A DNA stretch of 64,000 nt, taken from NCBI RefSeq assembly GCF_000417875.1, contig NW_006920872.1, forward strand, positions 651,626 through 715,625. The letters are read 5' to 3'. The notes below the pieces were generated by a model. That model saw only the letters and a list, made by a program, of their open reading frames with translations. It had not been told where the DNA came from and ran no database searches. Position numbers and translations under genes: made by a program. Source of the stretch: Pseudozyma flocculosa PF-1. Taxonomy: Eukaryota > Basidiomycota > Ustilaginomycetes > Ustilaginales > Ustilaginaceae. Shown piece after piece: positions 32,147-44,000 of the stretch; position 1 is the stretch's first letter, and each line of letters begins with the position of its first letter.

Positions 32147-34796
32147 ATGACACACTCCAGTCATGAAGAGCTTCGAATGGGCGGGAACACGCGCGCTCAT
32201 GCCACGCGTCGCGTGGATCAGACATCGCATCGGCAGGATGGAGAGGCGGCAGCAGCAGGTGGGGACGCTCCGACCGAGTCAGGCCCTTCCAAGTCGACCA
32301 AGACTGGCTCCGGCGCCAGGCTTTCGGACACGTCATCCCAGCCGCCGCCAGTCGCTGCCAGGCCTCAGGTCCACACTCTCCCTGCCAAGGTACGTCGGCC
32401 TGTATCCATCCATGATTCGGCGGTTGCCACTAAATTGCGCTAACGGCTTCCCTGCTTGTTCGCCCCTTTCAATGCAGCCTCAGACGAGCTCTGCTGTCGA
32501 CGTTGGGAGCCTCGGCACAGCAGCTCGAGACCTGACGAGGCAGGATAGCTTTGGCGACAGGCACGAGCCTTTGCTCTGTCGCTCCTACTCGCCTTCGGTC
32601 CGACGAGCCCTTGGACTGGGCGAGTCGGAGGGCCAAACTCTCGCGGGCCAGCTGGCCCGGCTGTCTGTACACACGACTGTCGATCCGCCAACGCCAGGAT
32701 ACGACTTGGGGTCATGGCTGGGTCACAAGCTGGGCCAAGACGGGCGCACCGAGTCTGCTCCGGCCACCATCATCCGCGACCCCTTTTCCCTGCTGCAGAC
32801 CGAGTCGGTTCGCACCGCCCAAGCCCAGGCGCCTTTGCAGTCCGCCCGTGACAGTCAGGGCGCAGACGGTGGCCTCGGCCACAACTCCCTCGGTCTCAGC
32901 ACAGAGCCGCACGATACCCTCTTCGACACGTTCGGCGCTCGCGCCACGCCTTACAGCTCTGCGCCAGTCTCGGACTTGACCAGCAGAGACTGGCAATGTG
33001 TTACGCCGACTTGCTCGTCGCACAACTTTGCCGCACGGTCGACCTGCTTCTCTTGCGGCTCCCCCAGGCCGCTGTCCGGCATCGAGCGAAGCACCTTGGT
33101 CGGAAGAGGCAGCTACCAGCCACCGCTGTCGGGGGCCTCCGCAGATGCATCTGGGCAGCCTGTGCCGGCTCAAGGCTCCTTGTCAGCGCTGATGCCTCCT
33201 CGCCATCCTGGTCTGGCCTTCCGAGGCTACCACAACCTCACGCATCACGGTGTCGATATGAGAAGCGTCGACATCGCGGCCTCGTTCTGGGAACGCCCGG
33301 CTCTACATCGATCCACGACGCCGCCATCGGCGATGCACACGGGTTCGCCCCATCCTGGTGTGGGCTCCATGTCCGTCTTCAGTTCACCAGTCACGACAGC
33401 TACTCCCGACCTGCCGTACCATGGAATGCTGCCCAGGGCCGCACCCGCCTCACGGCCAGGCTCCACCTACCATTCGAGCAGCAGAGACACGAGGTCGGGC
33501 TTCACGACGCCGCTACACCTCACATCGCCAGCGACTCCTACGACGACGCAGCTCAGCGCGCTCGTCGAGGCGGTAGCTGGCAAGGGCTCCAAATCTGTTC
33601 CCGAGACGGGTCCCGCAGCTACGGCTGTGGCAGCCAAGCTGCAACAGTTCGGCGTTGGGTCAGTGCTCTTGTTGCAGAGGCTCGGTGTGCTTTGCAAAGG
33701 CCGCGCAGGGCCGCCGGAATCACGGTGCGCTTACAACGCCACCTCTCCCCCTGTTTTTCTGCCTTCCACAGCATCGGCCCCGGCGTCAACCCCAGCGTGG
33801 TCGCTGGAGGGGCAGACGGAGGAGCGGGCGGCAGCATGAGCTCCAACAATCCGCCTATCGTCAATACGGGTAACTCGGGTCCGATGTGCGTCCAGCCTGG
33901 CGACTGGCTCTGCGGCACCTGCGGGTTTGTGGTGGGTCACGAGCTTCTGTCTCCCTTCCTTCGGCCGCGGCCAAGCGCACGGCGGCGATCCCTGACTGGT
34001 CTGATATTGTTCTCCTCTGCCGCAGAATTGGAGGCGACGAAAGGTCTGCATGCGCTGCTACCCATTCGCTGAAGGCAACGAACTGGCCTCGAATCTCCAG
34101 CACGGTGCCATGCTGGCGGCTCAGATCGCCGGTGGTCTGGACCCGACCTCTGAGCAGGGCATTGCTTCTCTCGAGGCCCTGATGGCGGGGGTGTCGAAGG
34201 CCAAAAGCGCTGCCTTTCCTGGGAGTGGTCCCGTCACCGGATCCGTACCTCGTGATCCTCACGCCATCAGCCGATCTGCGACGGGCAGCCATCACAGCAG
34301 CCCCATGCCGTTTGCCGAGCGCTCGCCCGCAGGAACCCAGACCGCTTCCCTATACGGCCAGCTCCCGCGTCACGGCGAGCTGTCCCTCGAGACCCATTCT
34401 GCTCAGGCACTTCGCTCGAGTCCCGCAGGCTTGAGCCTCTCCGGCCAGCTCGGCCGTCCAGGTGTGGAGCCCTTCGACAGCGCACCCCACACCATCCATC
34501 ACCTGCCCGAACCTATGTCGATGACGCCGCGCAACGCGCTCTCGATGTTGCCCCAGCGCCAAACAAGTGGGGCTGCCGCCCACCCTCTGCCGAAGGAGAT
34601 TTGGTCATCCTCCCCGTCTCGACCGGTAGTGATGCGGCCGGACGACCGCGAAGAGACCAACACGATGCGCTCCATTCCTAAGCCCATCGGCACCAAGACA
34701 TCAGCGCGACAGCAAGCATCGACAGAAGACCAGGAGGGCACTCAGGCCTCACCCATGGCCGAACAAGGCCGCACGGACGTCGGCCTCGCACGTTGA
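32147..34796 (+). CDS. RanBP2-type zinc-finger protein, probably RNA-binding
   Basis: Four exons (32147-32389, 32478-33658, 33772-33931, 34026-34796) give 784 residues. Two RanBP2/NZF-type fingers are visible. One is at about 251-275 (DWQCVTPTCSSHNFAARSTCFSC, pattern W-x-C-x4-C-x10-C-x2-C with the family Asn). The second is at about 518-540 and is split by an intron right after the first Cys pair (DWLCGTCGFV / NWRRRKVCMRC). The second finger resembles those of fungal NRP1-type RNA-binding proteins. The rest is low-complexity, Ser-, Pro- and Thr-rich, with no RRM seen. The third exon's donor is a weaker GTCAGT, chosen because it keeps frame. The start follows a strong CT tract; an upstream 5' exon cannot be excluded. 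Specific function unknown. Confidence 0.75.
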
Positions 34797-35778
34797 GCCA
34801 CGAAGGCTGCTTTCAGAAAGTCAGGACCAATCGCAACGTGATCAGGCCCAAGCGCAACCCTCGCCGCAAGGGGTTACCAAGCTCGACGTGAGCGAAGAAG
34901 GGCCGACCGACCCGTGGGGTTCGGCGTGTGGGAGGGCGGACGCACTGCCACGACAAATTGCCAGCCAAGCCATAGTGCCAGGATCGAAAGAACGGAGGAA
35001 CAGTGCCCAGAACAGCCATGCACCAGGATTGAGCGTCTTGCAGCGCTGCGGTGGGGATGCCAAGTAGCGGCCCTCCGCACGAATGCCATTCAGCTCTTGT
35101 ACAGCCTTGCAAACGGGCCTCAGACCGACCGGGCCAGACGAATATAATCCGAGCAATGATCGAAAGGCACGACGAAGACGTTGCTGCCGCTCCATCGAGT
35201 GGAAACATGGTGCCGATGGGGTTGAAGTGCGCCGTCAGCCCGTCAGGCCCACGCCGGCGAGGGGCCCACAGGCCTGGATGGTCTTTGGGCCTAGGGGGCG
35301 GCCCTGAAATTCGTGCCCACATGCCTGGTCTTGGAGCGTCGCGCGGTGGTGAGCAGCGGCTTTGGGCCTCGCCGCCAAGCTTCGAAGCTCGTGTCGATCA
35401 TCGGACAGGTCAGCATCGCATCGACCCATGGGTCTAAGCCTCACGGAACGGACAAGGAGGGGCATCTGACATCGGCGAAGGTGATGTTCGATGGACCTGG
35501 ATTCCACCGGGTGCCACGCAAACTCTTCCGGCCCGCTTGCACAAGGCTGAAAGTGGCAAACATAGGAGCCGGACACAATGGATATTTCCTCAGCTAGCAG
35601 AATGTACGGGCAAGCGACATCGGTGACCAAGTTGTGGGATCCAGGAGCAGACGGGACCCGCGTCGCATCTGAAGGCACACACCTCCGACGGCGAGGTGGG
35701 GGGCCGCCACCGACGTCGCAACCTTGGGGCCCCTCCCCAGCCGCAGCGCGATTGGGCTCTGAAGCAGGGCAGAGACGC
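34797..35778. other. Convergent region between the zinc-finger gene and PDI
   Basis: 980 bases. Open frames on both strands (for example 34813-35322 minus) lack recognisable domains and are probably non-coding. 3' ends of both genes. Confidence 0.45.
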
Positions 35779-37284
35779 TCAGAGCTCCTCGTGGTGGGGA
35801 GCGTCGTCCTTCTTGGCGGCGTCGGCGGCGGTGTCGTTGACGGGCTCGAGGTCGACCGAGACCTTGTGCTTGCCGTTCTGGCCGATGAACTCGACAAAGC
35901 CCTCGAGCGATCGGTCGCCCTGGAACTCGATCCACTCCTTGGATCCGGCCGCCTTGAACTTGATCGTAGGGAACGACTGGATCTGGAACCCGGCCGATGG
36001 CGGAATGTCGTTGGCGGTGGCGTCCATCTTGGCGATGAGGACCTTGTCCTTGTGTGCGGCGTACTTCTCGCCGAGCTGGTCGTAGGTGGGGGCCAGCTTC
36101 TTGCAGTGACCGCACCAGGGCGCGTAGAACTCGACGAGCATGTCCTTGCTGTCGTCTCCCACGATCTTGTCAAACTCGTCCGAGACGAGGACGTGGACGG
36201 GGCCGTCCTGGTCGGCGGGGATGGGCTCCGACTTGATGCTGGGCTTGAGGTCGCCCTTGGTGTACTGGCCGACGAAGCTGCTGACCTTGCTGGTGAGGTC
36301 CGAGGCGATGTCCTCGAGGGGGAACTTGAGGTTCTTCTCGATGTCCTGGATGGCAAAGGCGGGCCAGTTCTCGCTCTGGATGTTGAGCGACTTGGCGTGG
36401 TTGGCGAACTTGACGGCGTCGATCCAGACAAAGTTGAGCTTGCCCTTGTTCTCCTTGGCGAGGGGCCGCAGCGACTCGACCTGCGACTGAAGGTCCTTGG
36501 ACTCGGGGTCGGCGAAGAGGTAGGCCAGCGGGAGGCCGGATCCGGCGTAGGTCATGAAGTTTTCGGGACCCAGCTCGTCGATGAGGGGCACCGACTCGGC
36601 CTTGAGGAAGCTGACGACATCGTCCTGGCTGAACTTCTTGTCAAACTTGACTTCCGGCTCGTCGAACTTGCGGTAGAGGACGAGGGCCGGGGCGGTAACG
36701 CCGGCGGCCTTGGCGAGCGACTCGTCGTGTGCGACACCAAAGAGGTAGTCGTCGCGATGGGCCTCGGCGACCTTGGTGATGACCTCGAGGTCAGCGGCGT
36801 CCTTGTCCGAGAGGTAGGCGATGGCAACCACCTTGTCCTTGCCCTTGAACTCGGTGATGCTGTCGGCCGTGAGGGTCGAGATGGCGGGGAGCGACTGCTT
36901 CTGCATGTAGCTGACGATTCCATCGGCCTTCCTGGCACCGTTGTACTCGGTGAAGACACCCTTGCGCGAGACCTTGAGGGTAGGGTAGCCGGCCACCTCC
37001 TGGGCGGCGCAGACCTCGGTCTCGACGGTGCAGTCGACCTTGGCGAGCTTGATGCCGTTCTGCTTGAGCGAGGTGGCGGCCTCCTCGTACTGCGGAGCGA
37101 GGTTCTTGCAGTGACCGCACCAGGGCGCGTAGAACTCGACGAGCATCAGCGGCTCGGCCTCGACGGTCGAGGTAAAGTTGCCCTCGGAAAGGACGAGGAC
37201 GTCAGAGCCGGAAGCCTCGGCGGCGTAGGCCGTGGCGGCGCTCGCCAGACCGGCGGCGGCGATGGCGGTGCGGGTGAAACGCAT
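35779..37284 (-). CDS. PDI1: Protein disulfide isomerase
   Basis: ER oxidoreductase that makes and rearranges disulfides in secretory proteins. Intronless, 501 residues. Layout a-b-b'-a': a signal peptide at residues 1-21 (MRFTRTAIAAAGLASAATAYA), the first thioredoxin domain with APWCGHCKNL (CGHC about 56-59), two redox-inactive thioredoxin folds, the second active domain with APWCGHCKKL (CGHC about 391-394), an acidic tail and the C-terminal HEEL retrieval signal, a variant of HDEL. Length matches PDI1. The lack of introns contrasts with most neighbours, but highly expressed fungal genes are often intron-poor. No unfolded-protein-response element was identified upstream by eye. Confidence 0.97.
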   Translation of the reverse strand: MRFTRTAIAAAGLASAATAYAAEASGSDVLVLSEGNFTSTVEAEPLMLVEFYAPWCGHCKNLAPQYEEAATSLKQNGIKLAKVDCTVETEVCAAQEVAGYPTLKVSRKGVFTEYNGARKADGIVSYMQKQSLPAISTLTADSITEFKGKDKVVAIAYLSDKDAADLEVITKVAEAHRDDYLFGVAHDESLAKAAGVTAPALVLYRKFDEPEVKFDKKFSQDDVVSFLKAESVPLIDELGPENFMTYAGSGLPLAYLFADPESKDLQSQVESLRPLAKENKGKLNFVWIDAVKFANHAKSLNIQSENWPAFAIQDIEKNLKFPLEDIASDLTSKVSSFVGQYTKGDLKPSIKSEPIPADQDGPVHVLVSDEFDKIVGDDSKDMLVEFYAPWCGHCKKLAPTYDQLGEKYAAHKDKVLIAKMDATANDIPPSAGFQIQSFPTIKFKAAGSKEWIEFQGDRSLEGFVEFIGQNGKHKVSVDLEPVNDTAADAAKKDDAPHHEEL

Positions 37285-40200
37285 TTCTGTCGAGTTGGCA
37301 AGGCGCAGGGGGTGATCGTCGAGGTAGTAGTCGGCGTCGAGAGAATGTGGGACTGCCTGCCAGAGTGAGTGGTAGGAACGAAGGGGCCAGATTGAGGGAG
37401 AGGGGGGATGTGAGAGGGGCTCCGATGGACGTTCCAGGCCTTTGCCTCGCCGGGTTTTGTACGACCGCCGCCGCCGCCGCCGCCGCCACCTCTGCAGGGA
37501 GGAAAGGTGGCTGTCTCCGCTCCGGAGCTCGCGCTGGGGTCGAGGCTCGTTGGCTGGCTCGCTGGCGCTGCAACGCTGGCATCCTCATGCCTGGCCAGGT
37601 GCAGCCAGCCAGCCAGCCCGCGCGCGCGGTCGAGCCAGGTTTTGGAATTTCCGCCCCACTCTCTCTCGTGGTCTGCCTGCGCCTCTTTGCCAGCGTGCCA
37701 TGAAGCCCGCGCCAGCGAAGGCGGCCAGGCCAAGCAGAGGTCGGGCCCGGGCCACAGGGCTACGTGTCACTACTTTCCTCTCGGCCTTCCGACGCCTTTG
37801 GCCGACATACGACCCACCCTGTTGGGCAGTCCTCCCGCGGTCGGCCTCCCGATCTTGCTTGGGGCGCCTCCATCTCCCCCTCCCCCCGGGCTCAGAGGAG
37901 ACACTCTGCGGCCCGCACCACATGCGAAGGTGGTGGGTAGGTACTGCTGTGTAGCAAGTTGTACGGCCGTTCGGCGCAGCGGAGTCGGGCCGGCCCCACA
38001 ATGATCACCACTAGCGATATGGCTCTCGACGACAGACAGAGCATCCCCCTGTGCTGTGGCATTCCGCGCTGCTTGGCGTCTTCTCCTGCCTGGATCTGTG
38101 CTCTGGTGACTGTCGCCGCCTCTCTAGGCGCGTCGGTGGCGGCGCCAGCCGTCTCTCGACAAGACCCGCGGTGGAGACTACCTGTCGTCGACGTGGGTGT
38201 TTGCCGTTGCGTGCTCGGCACCCGGTGCTGGCTCCGCACGTCGCCCGCCCATATGCCCTTGGCAACTGCCGGTAGAGTGACCCTCTCCTGTCGTGGTGCC
38301 AGCTGCCATGTCGAATGGAGCCCGATGGTCCCCCCACGAGATCGGAACCGAGACGCGCGTGTCAAACCTACCCCTTGCACCTAGGCGCGGCGCAGGCCAG
38401 GCCAGACAGGCAGGCCCGGCCAGCTGAGAGACTCTTGCGGAGGGGAATGGTCGGGCTAGCTGCTGCGGATGATCTTGAGTTACGGATGCCGACGTTGCAT
38501 TCGGTGTGTTACGCCGGACGAGTCAATGCGCGGCTAGAGGAATGCTCGCGCTACAGACGATGAAGCTCCCGAGTCGCCGAGGCCTGGCCTGCCAGGCGTC
38601 CAGGCCATCCGCACGCCCTGAGGAGGCGTTGAAAAGAGCGCAAAGTATTGCAGACGAAAACCCGCAACGCTCTTGCGCGAACAACCGTGCGGCGAACAGA
38701 CGCTGCACTTTGCTCGGTGTCGCCGAGCGACCGTGCCAGACCACGCGTTGTAGCAGCTCCCATCTCCGCGACAAAAGTCAACTTCTCTCGACAACAAGCA
38801 AGCTGGGGGGCAGGCTGGATACATGTACAGTAGCAGCGACCCGTGCGTCCCAATCCTCCCCAAACGCGCCTGGCGGAGGTGCATGGCACGACCTTCCGGC
38901 CCGCGGTCAACGGCAGGCCCGTGGGCAAGAGAGTGAAATCACCATCTGTCGGGACGCCACAGGGCCCCGGCCACACATGCATGGCCACGCTGGGCTACAC
39001 AGGGTGTATGTACATACGGTATCCCGTTGACTGTATGTCGAAGTTGAAAATACGTCTCCTCCGTTCCATACGTGCACTCTTTGACCATGACTGCAAATGC
39101 TAGGCTGCTCCGAGGCTCCTCAGCAGGCTTGACGGGCAACGCCAACGACCTGTATGTCAAACAAGCTAGTCCTGTGCAGCATGGACTGCATTCAGGATGC
39201 AGGGCTTGCACATCGACTCCGCACACGTACCTCCTCTGCGCGCCGGAAGGCAGAGATGCGACGAGGACGTGTATGTACGTACATCGTACCGTGAGCCCAC
39301 GTACTCACGGCGCCGTCTACGACCTGTAACTGAGCTCGTCGAGAGTCGAGGACCCTCGACAGGGCAAAGAGCCGATTCGATGCTCCGACGCTAACTCCCC
39401 TTCATCGTAATGTCGTCGTCGTCGCCCACCACACGAGCCTTGCGCCTGCACAGGCAGTAGTAAGTGCAACAACGAAGTGTTGGAATACAAATATCAAACA
39501 ACCAAGTGGTACTAGCTAGTAGTGATGGAAGCCATATCGTGTCGAGTCCTCCTGGCTGCTGCCCCCCCCCCCCCCTGTCTGGGCGCGGGCGAGATTTCAG
39601 GTTGTTGTTTCGCTCTCCGCTGCGGATAGAGCTGCTTCGCCCCTGGCTGCTGCTACACTGTATGTACATACGCAGCACTGTCCACGCCGGGAGACGCCTG
39701 TGGGCGTGTGACGTGCTGATTTCTCTTGTCGGCGTTGGCTACGGAAAAAAGGGACGTTCTAGGCGCGAAAAGGTGTCTACAGCACAGGCTCGCTGAGGGC
39801 ATCCACACCCTGGTCGGGCTGGCCCAGATAGACAGGTACAACAGCGGGATAGAAAGAAGATAACGAAGGGGTAGGAGGCGTGGGCCCGGGAACGCCCAGC
39901 GGGCGGACGGGGTTACCTGTGTAGGCGGCGGGACGAAGGTAGGCCGAGGGTGTGAGGAAGAGGGTGAAGGAGCAGCTGGCCTGCCAAACGAAGCTGCTGC
40001 TGCTGCTGCCTGCCTGGTGCGTGAATTCTCTCTCTCTCTCTTCTGGCGTCTGCTGCGTGCGTCTGGCTGGCTGGCTGGCAGCTCGGCTGAACAGGCTGCT
40101 GGCTAGGCTAGGGGGCCCACGCCCAGCAAGCCCGCTTAACCCTGGGCTACCGTACGCTGCGCTGTTTGCTGCTGGCTTTCCCACCCGCCGCCTCCTGCAT

Positions 40201-41092
40201 TCACCTCGCTCCCTTTCTCGGTAGGCCGACCCCCTCTGGCGCCCTCTCCTCCGCCCGCCTCTGCTCTGCCTCACCGCTCCTCCCCCTCAATCTGGAAATC
40301 AGATCCATCAACAGGGGGCACAGAGACAGAGAGAAAGAAGAGGCTAGGCTGCTCGCCGACCCGACACTTCTCTCAACTTAGTTCGTACGCCCCTCCCGCC
40401 CCCGCTCCCTGGCTTTGCCTCGCCATCCAAACCGCCCTCGCCGCCCTCCGACACGATCCCCACTTCCTCGCCCACCGGCGCCATTGTCCCTCCTCTCAAA
40501 TCCTCCTCGCCGCCGTCGTTGTCGCCACCATAGCCACCACCACCACCGCCACATCCCCCTCCTGCAGGTTTCTCTCTTGATTCCTCCTTCGTCTGCGCCT
40601 TTCTCTATCCCTTTCCCTTAGATCCTTCGCCCGCCTCTCGAGACGTTTCCTTTTCCGCTCTGCGCGGTTTCGTCCCAGACCCAGATCACCGCAGGTCGAA
40701 CCGCCTCGCTCGACACATCAGCATCGCAGGAGCTCCTCTGGCTCCATCGCATCGCCCCGTCCGTGGAAGAATCGGATTGCCTACAGACGACACCACGGCT
40801 GCTCCAAGAGGGAGCCCGCAGCGGACCCCGTCCTCCCTTTCCTCGATACAGAATCGCACACTAGAGCATCACGCCCACGCAATCCGCATCTGCCCCCTCC
40901 GACAGCCCATTGCAGCTACCTGCTGGTCCCCGTCCCGAGCCATAGGCCTTTTCCGGACAGCAGAGTCCCCCATCGCACAATACTCGACGCCGACTTTGCT
41001 CCACGACAGCTCGACCGTCTTCGTTCCGTCTTCGACTCTTCGCCTTCGTAAGGACAGCCGGCTGTCTTGAGAGGGCTCACCGGCTCTGAAGG
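37285..41092. other. 3.8 kb gene-poor divergent region between PDI and CDC24
   Basis: No gene recognised. Contains a GCC trinucleotide run (37465-37487), GGCT/GCCA repeats (about 37600 and 40060), a C-run at about 39564-39577, and three copies of a GTATGTAC palindromic word (39006, 39271, 39660) in a lower-GC segment at 38.8-39.7 kb. From 40.2 kb the plus strand is CT-rich and is probably a long 5' leader of CDC24. Confidence 0.45.
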
Positions 41093-44000
41093 ATGGCAGC
41101 TTCCACAGCGCTCGGCTTCCGCACATCGCGGAAGCAGTCCGTCTCCTCAGCCACGCCGGCATTCGATCCTAACACCCTATCCGCCTCGACGATGCCCGTC
41201 GGGCCGAGCTCGACGGCCGGATCTGCAGACGGTGGCATCGGCGCCAGCTTCCTTGGCCCCGGAGGCGCCACTTTGATGTCCGGAGCCCCGGCAGCCGCCA
41301 ACACGATCGCAAACAAGCAGGCGATTGCTGGTTCGAGCCTGTATCAGGCCTGTCTGAACCTCCGCGACCGCCTGTACTGCGTTCCCGACTTCGGCGAGAG
41401 CTACCTCGACGACCTCATTTCGGCCACCTCGATCACTTCTAATGGTCCTCCGTCCCCTGCCACTGCCTCGCCGAAGCCCGACGACACTGGCTCCGATTTC
41501 AGGGCCCGAACCATGAGCGATCCCGTCTCACAGCTTTGGCAATGCTTCCGGCTGGGTGCGCCGCTCTGCGCCCTCTTTAACGCGCTTAGTCCAGAGGCCG
41601 CGCTGCCCCTCAACCCGGACGCCAACAGGAGCAACGCCAACGCATGCAAGGCGCAGGTGATGAAGTTCATCATTGCTCTAAAGCAGAACCTGGGCTGGGA
41701 TCCCGACGAAATCTTCACCGTCACCCAGCTCTACCAGAACGACACCAACGGCTTCGTCAAGGTCGTTCGCACAATCAACCGGCTCCTGGACGTGTTCGAG
41801 GAGCGCGGCCTGCTCATCGAGAACAAGCGAGCGACGGAGCACGACGACCTAGAGACGCCGTCGGACGATCGGGCCAAGGTGGTCAGAGAGCTGCTGACAA
41901 CGGAGCGGAAATACGTACAGGACCTTGAAGTCCTCCAGGTGAGTGGCCTACCCTGCTGCCCAGACTGCTCACCGTGCAAGCTCTGCACGCTAGAGTCACT
42001 GACCCCGAGGCCGACTTCTTATCCTGTCCCTCGCGCGACATGGCCGTGCTGTGGTCGAGCACAGAGCTACGCACGGGCGCTGGCGCAAAATGACATTTTG
42101 CCGCCCGACACGCTGCATCATCTCTTTGGCAACCTCAACAAGCTCGTCGATGTGCAGAGGCGGTTCCTCATCTGCGTCGAGGAGAATGTCCGTCGGCCAG
42201 CCGACGAGCAGCACTTTGGCCACGTCTTCAAGACGATGGAAGAGGACTTCACGGTGTACGAGCCCTTTTGCGCCAATTACGCAAATGCCCTCGAGCTGAT
42301 CACCGCCGAGGCTTCCAACCTGGTGCGCCTCAAAAGCCTGCCGTGCGCCGAGGGCTGCTACCTCGACCCCGCCTACGAGCTGCCGGCGTTCATGATCAAG
42401 CCGGTGCAGCGCATCTGCAAATACCCTCTGCTCCTCGAGCAGCTGCTCAAGAAGACGTCGAAGGAGGCTCCCCGGTACGGCGAGCTCGAAGAGGGCCTGC
42501 AGGTCATCCGGCGCATCACGGACAATGTCAACGAGACCAGCCGACTGCAAGAAAACGCACAATTGGTCAAGGAGCTCGAGTGGCGCGTCGAGGACTGGAA
42601 GGGCCACAACATCAAGACGTTTGGCCAGCTGCTGCTCTCCGACACTTTCATGGTCGCCAAGAGCGACACCGAGCGCGAGTATCAAGTGTACCTCTTTGAG
42701 AAGATCCTCCTCTGCTGCAAGGAGGTGGTGCCCAACAATGCCAAGAAGGGCGGCAAGAACGCGTCGCTGCTCAAGCAGAAGGGAGCCCCAGCCCTGAGCG
42801 CCAAGGACAAGCGCAGCAAGACTATGCTCCAGCTCAAGGGGCGAATCTTCATCAACAATGTCACGGGCGCCTTCGTCAACAACAAGATGAGCCACGTTCT
42901 CGGCACGGCGGCGGGCCAGTATGCTCTGCAGGTGTGGTGGCGCGGCGACGTCGACCAGGAATCGTTTGCCCTGAAGTGCAAGAACGACGAGCACCTCAAG
43001 CAGTGGCAGACGGCGATCAACAAGCTCATTGACGAGGTCAACCTGCGGCGGCAACAAGCGGCGGCCCACTACACGCAGACTGGCGTCTCGCCCGGCTCCA
43101 TCAATCTCGCCGGCGCCGGAGCGAACGGCAGGCGGATGACTGCCACGTCGAGCCACTTCCCGCAGACGCCTCTGTCGGAAGCACCGCCTCTCAACCCCTT
43201 TGGCAATTCCCTGTCTCTCTCCCGTACCGAGTCGCAGGCCAGCAGCTATCGGCACGACGACGATGGCGGCAGCGATTCGCACAGCTACTACGAGAGCCAG
43301 AGTGGTCGCGCAACGCCGTCCAACGGCGGAAGGCTGTCTCAGCCCGCTGAGCAGAGGGAGCGGCAGCTCTCGCTCACGCAGGAGTCGCGGCCTCGCGCCC
43401 GCACCGAGGACCAGGACTCGTCGCTGATGGCCCACTGGCGATCTCACTCTCCTGCGATGCCACCATTGCTGCCACGCGGTCTGTCCTACAGCACAGGCAC
43501 CGACCACCAGCAGCTGCGCAAGGCGTCGAGCAGCAGGCAGCTTCGCCAGCCCGGCTTCACCGGCCTCCAGCCGACCACTTCGCGGTCCTCGTCGCGCGCA
43601 GGCACCGTCGATGGCGGCGCTGTCGAATACCTCGACGGACCATCGGAGCACGTCGACTATCGCAGTCACGGCAACGGCCCCTTCCCCGCCCGTCCACGCG
43701 GCGATTCTGTGGCTTCAGCCATGTCGAGGACGACTTCCGACAGTGCTGCCCACACTCGGTCGCGCTCGGCCAGCAACCCACATATGTATCCGCTGCCGGC
43801 TCATCTGCAAGGTCCGGCTCCGCCCATGCCCAAGGCGCCGCCGCTGCCAAACCAGCTCGCAGACCATCTCAAGTCAAACCACAGCGCCACCGCTCTTGCT
43901 AGCAATGGCCACGGCAACAAGCGGTTCAGCTCTTCGAGTGTCTCGACTACCGACTCGGCGCACTCGGGCCAGTCCCGGCCGCCGTCCTCGACGGCTGCAA

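Noticed and set aside
34813..35322. 169-codon minus-strand frame downstream of the zinc-finger gene
   Set aside because: No domain, located between two convergent 3' ends, and composition typical of chance frames.
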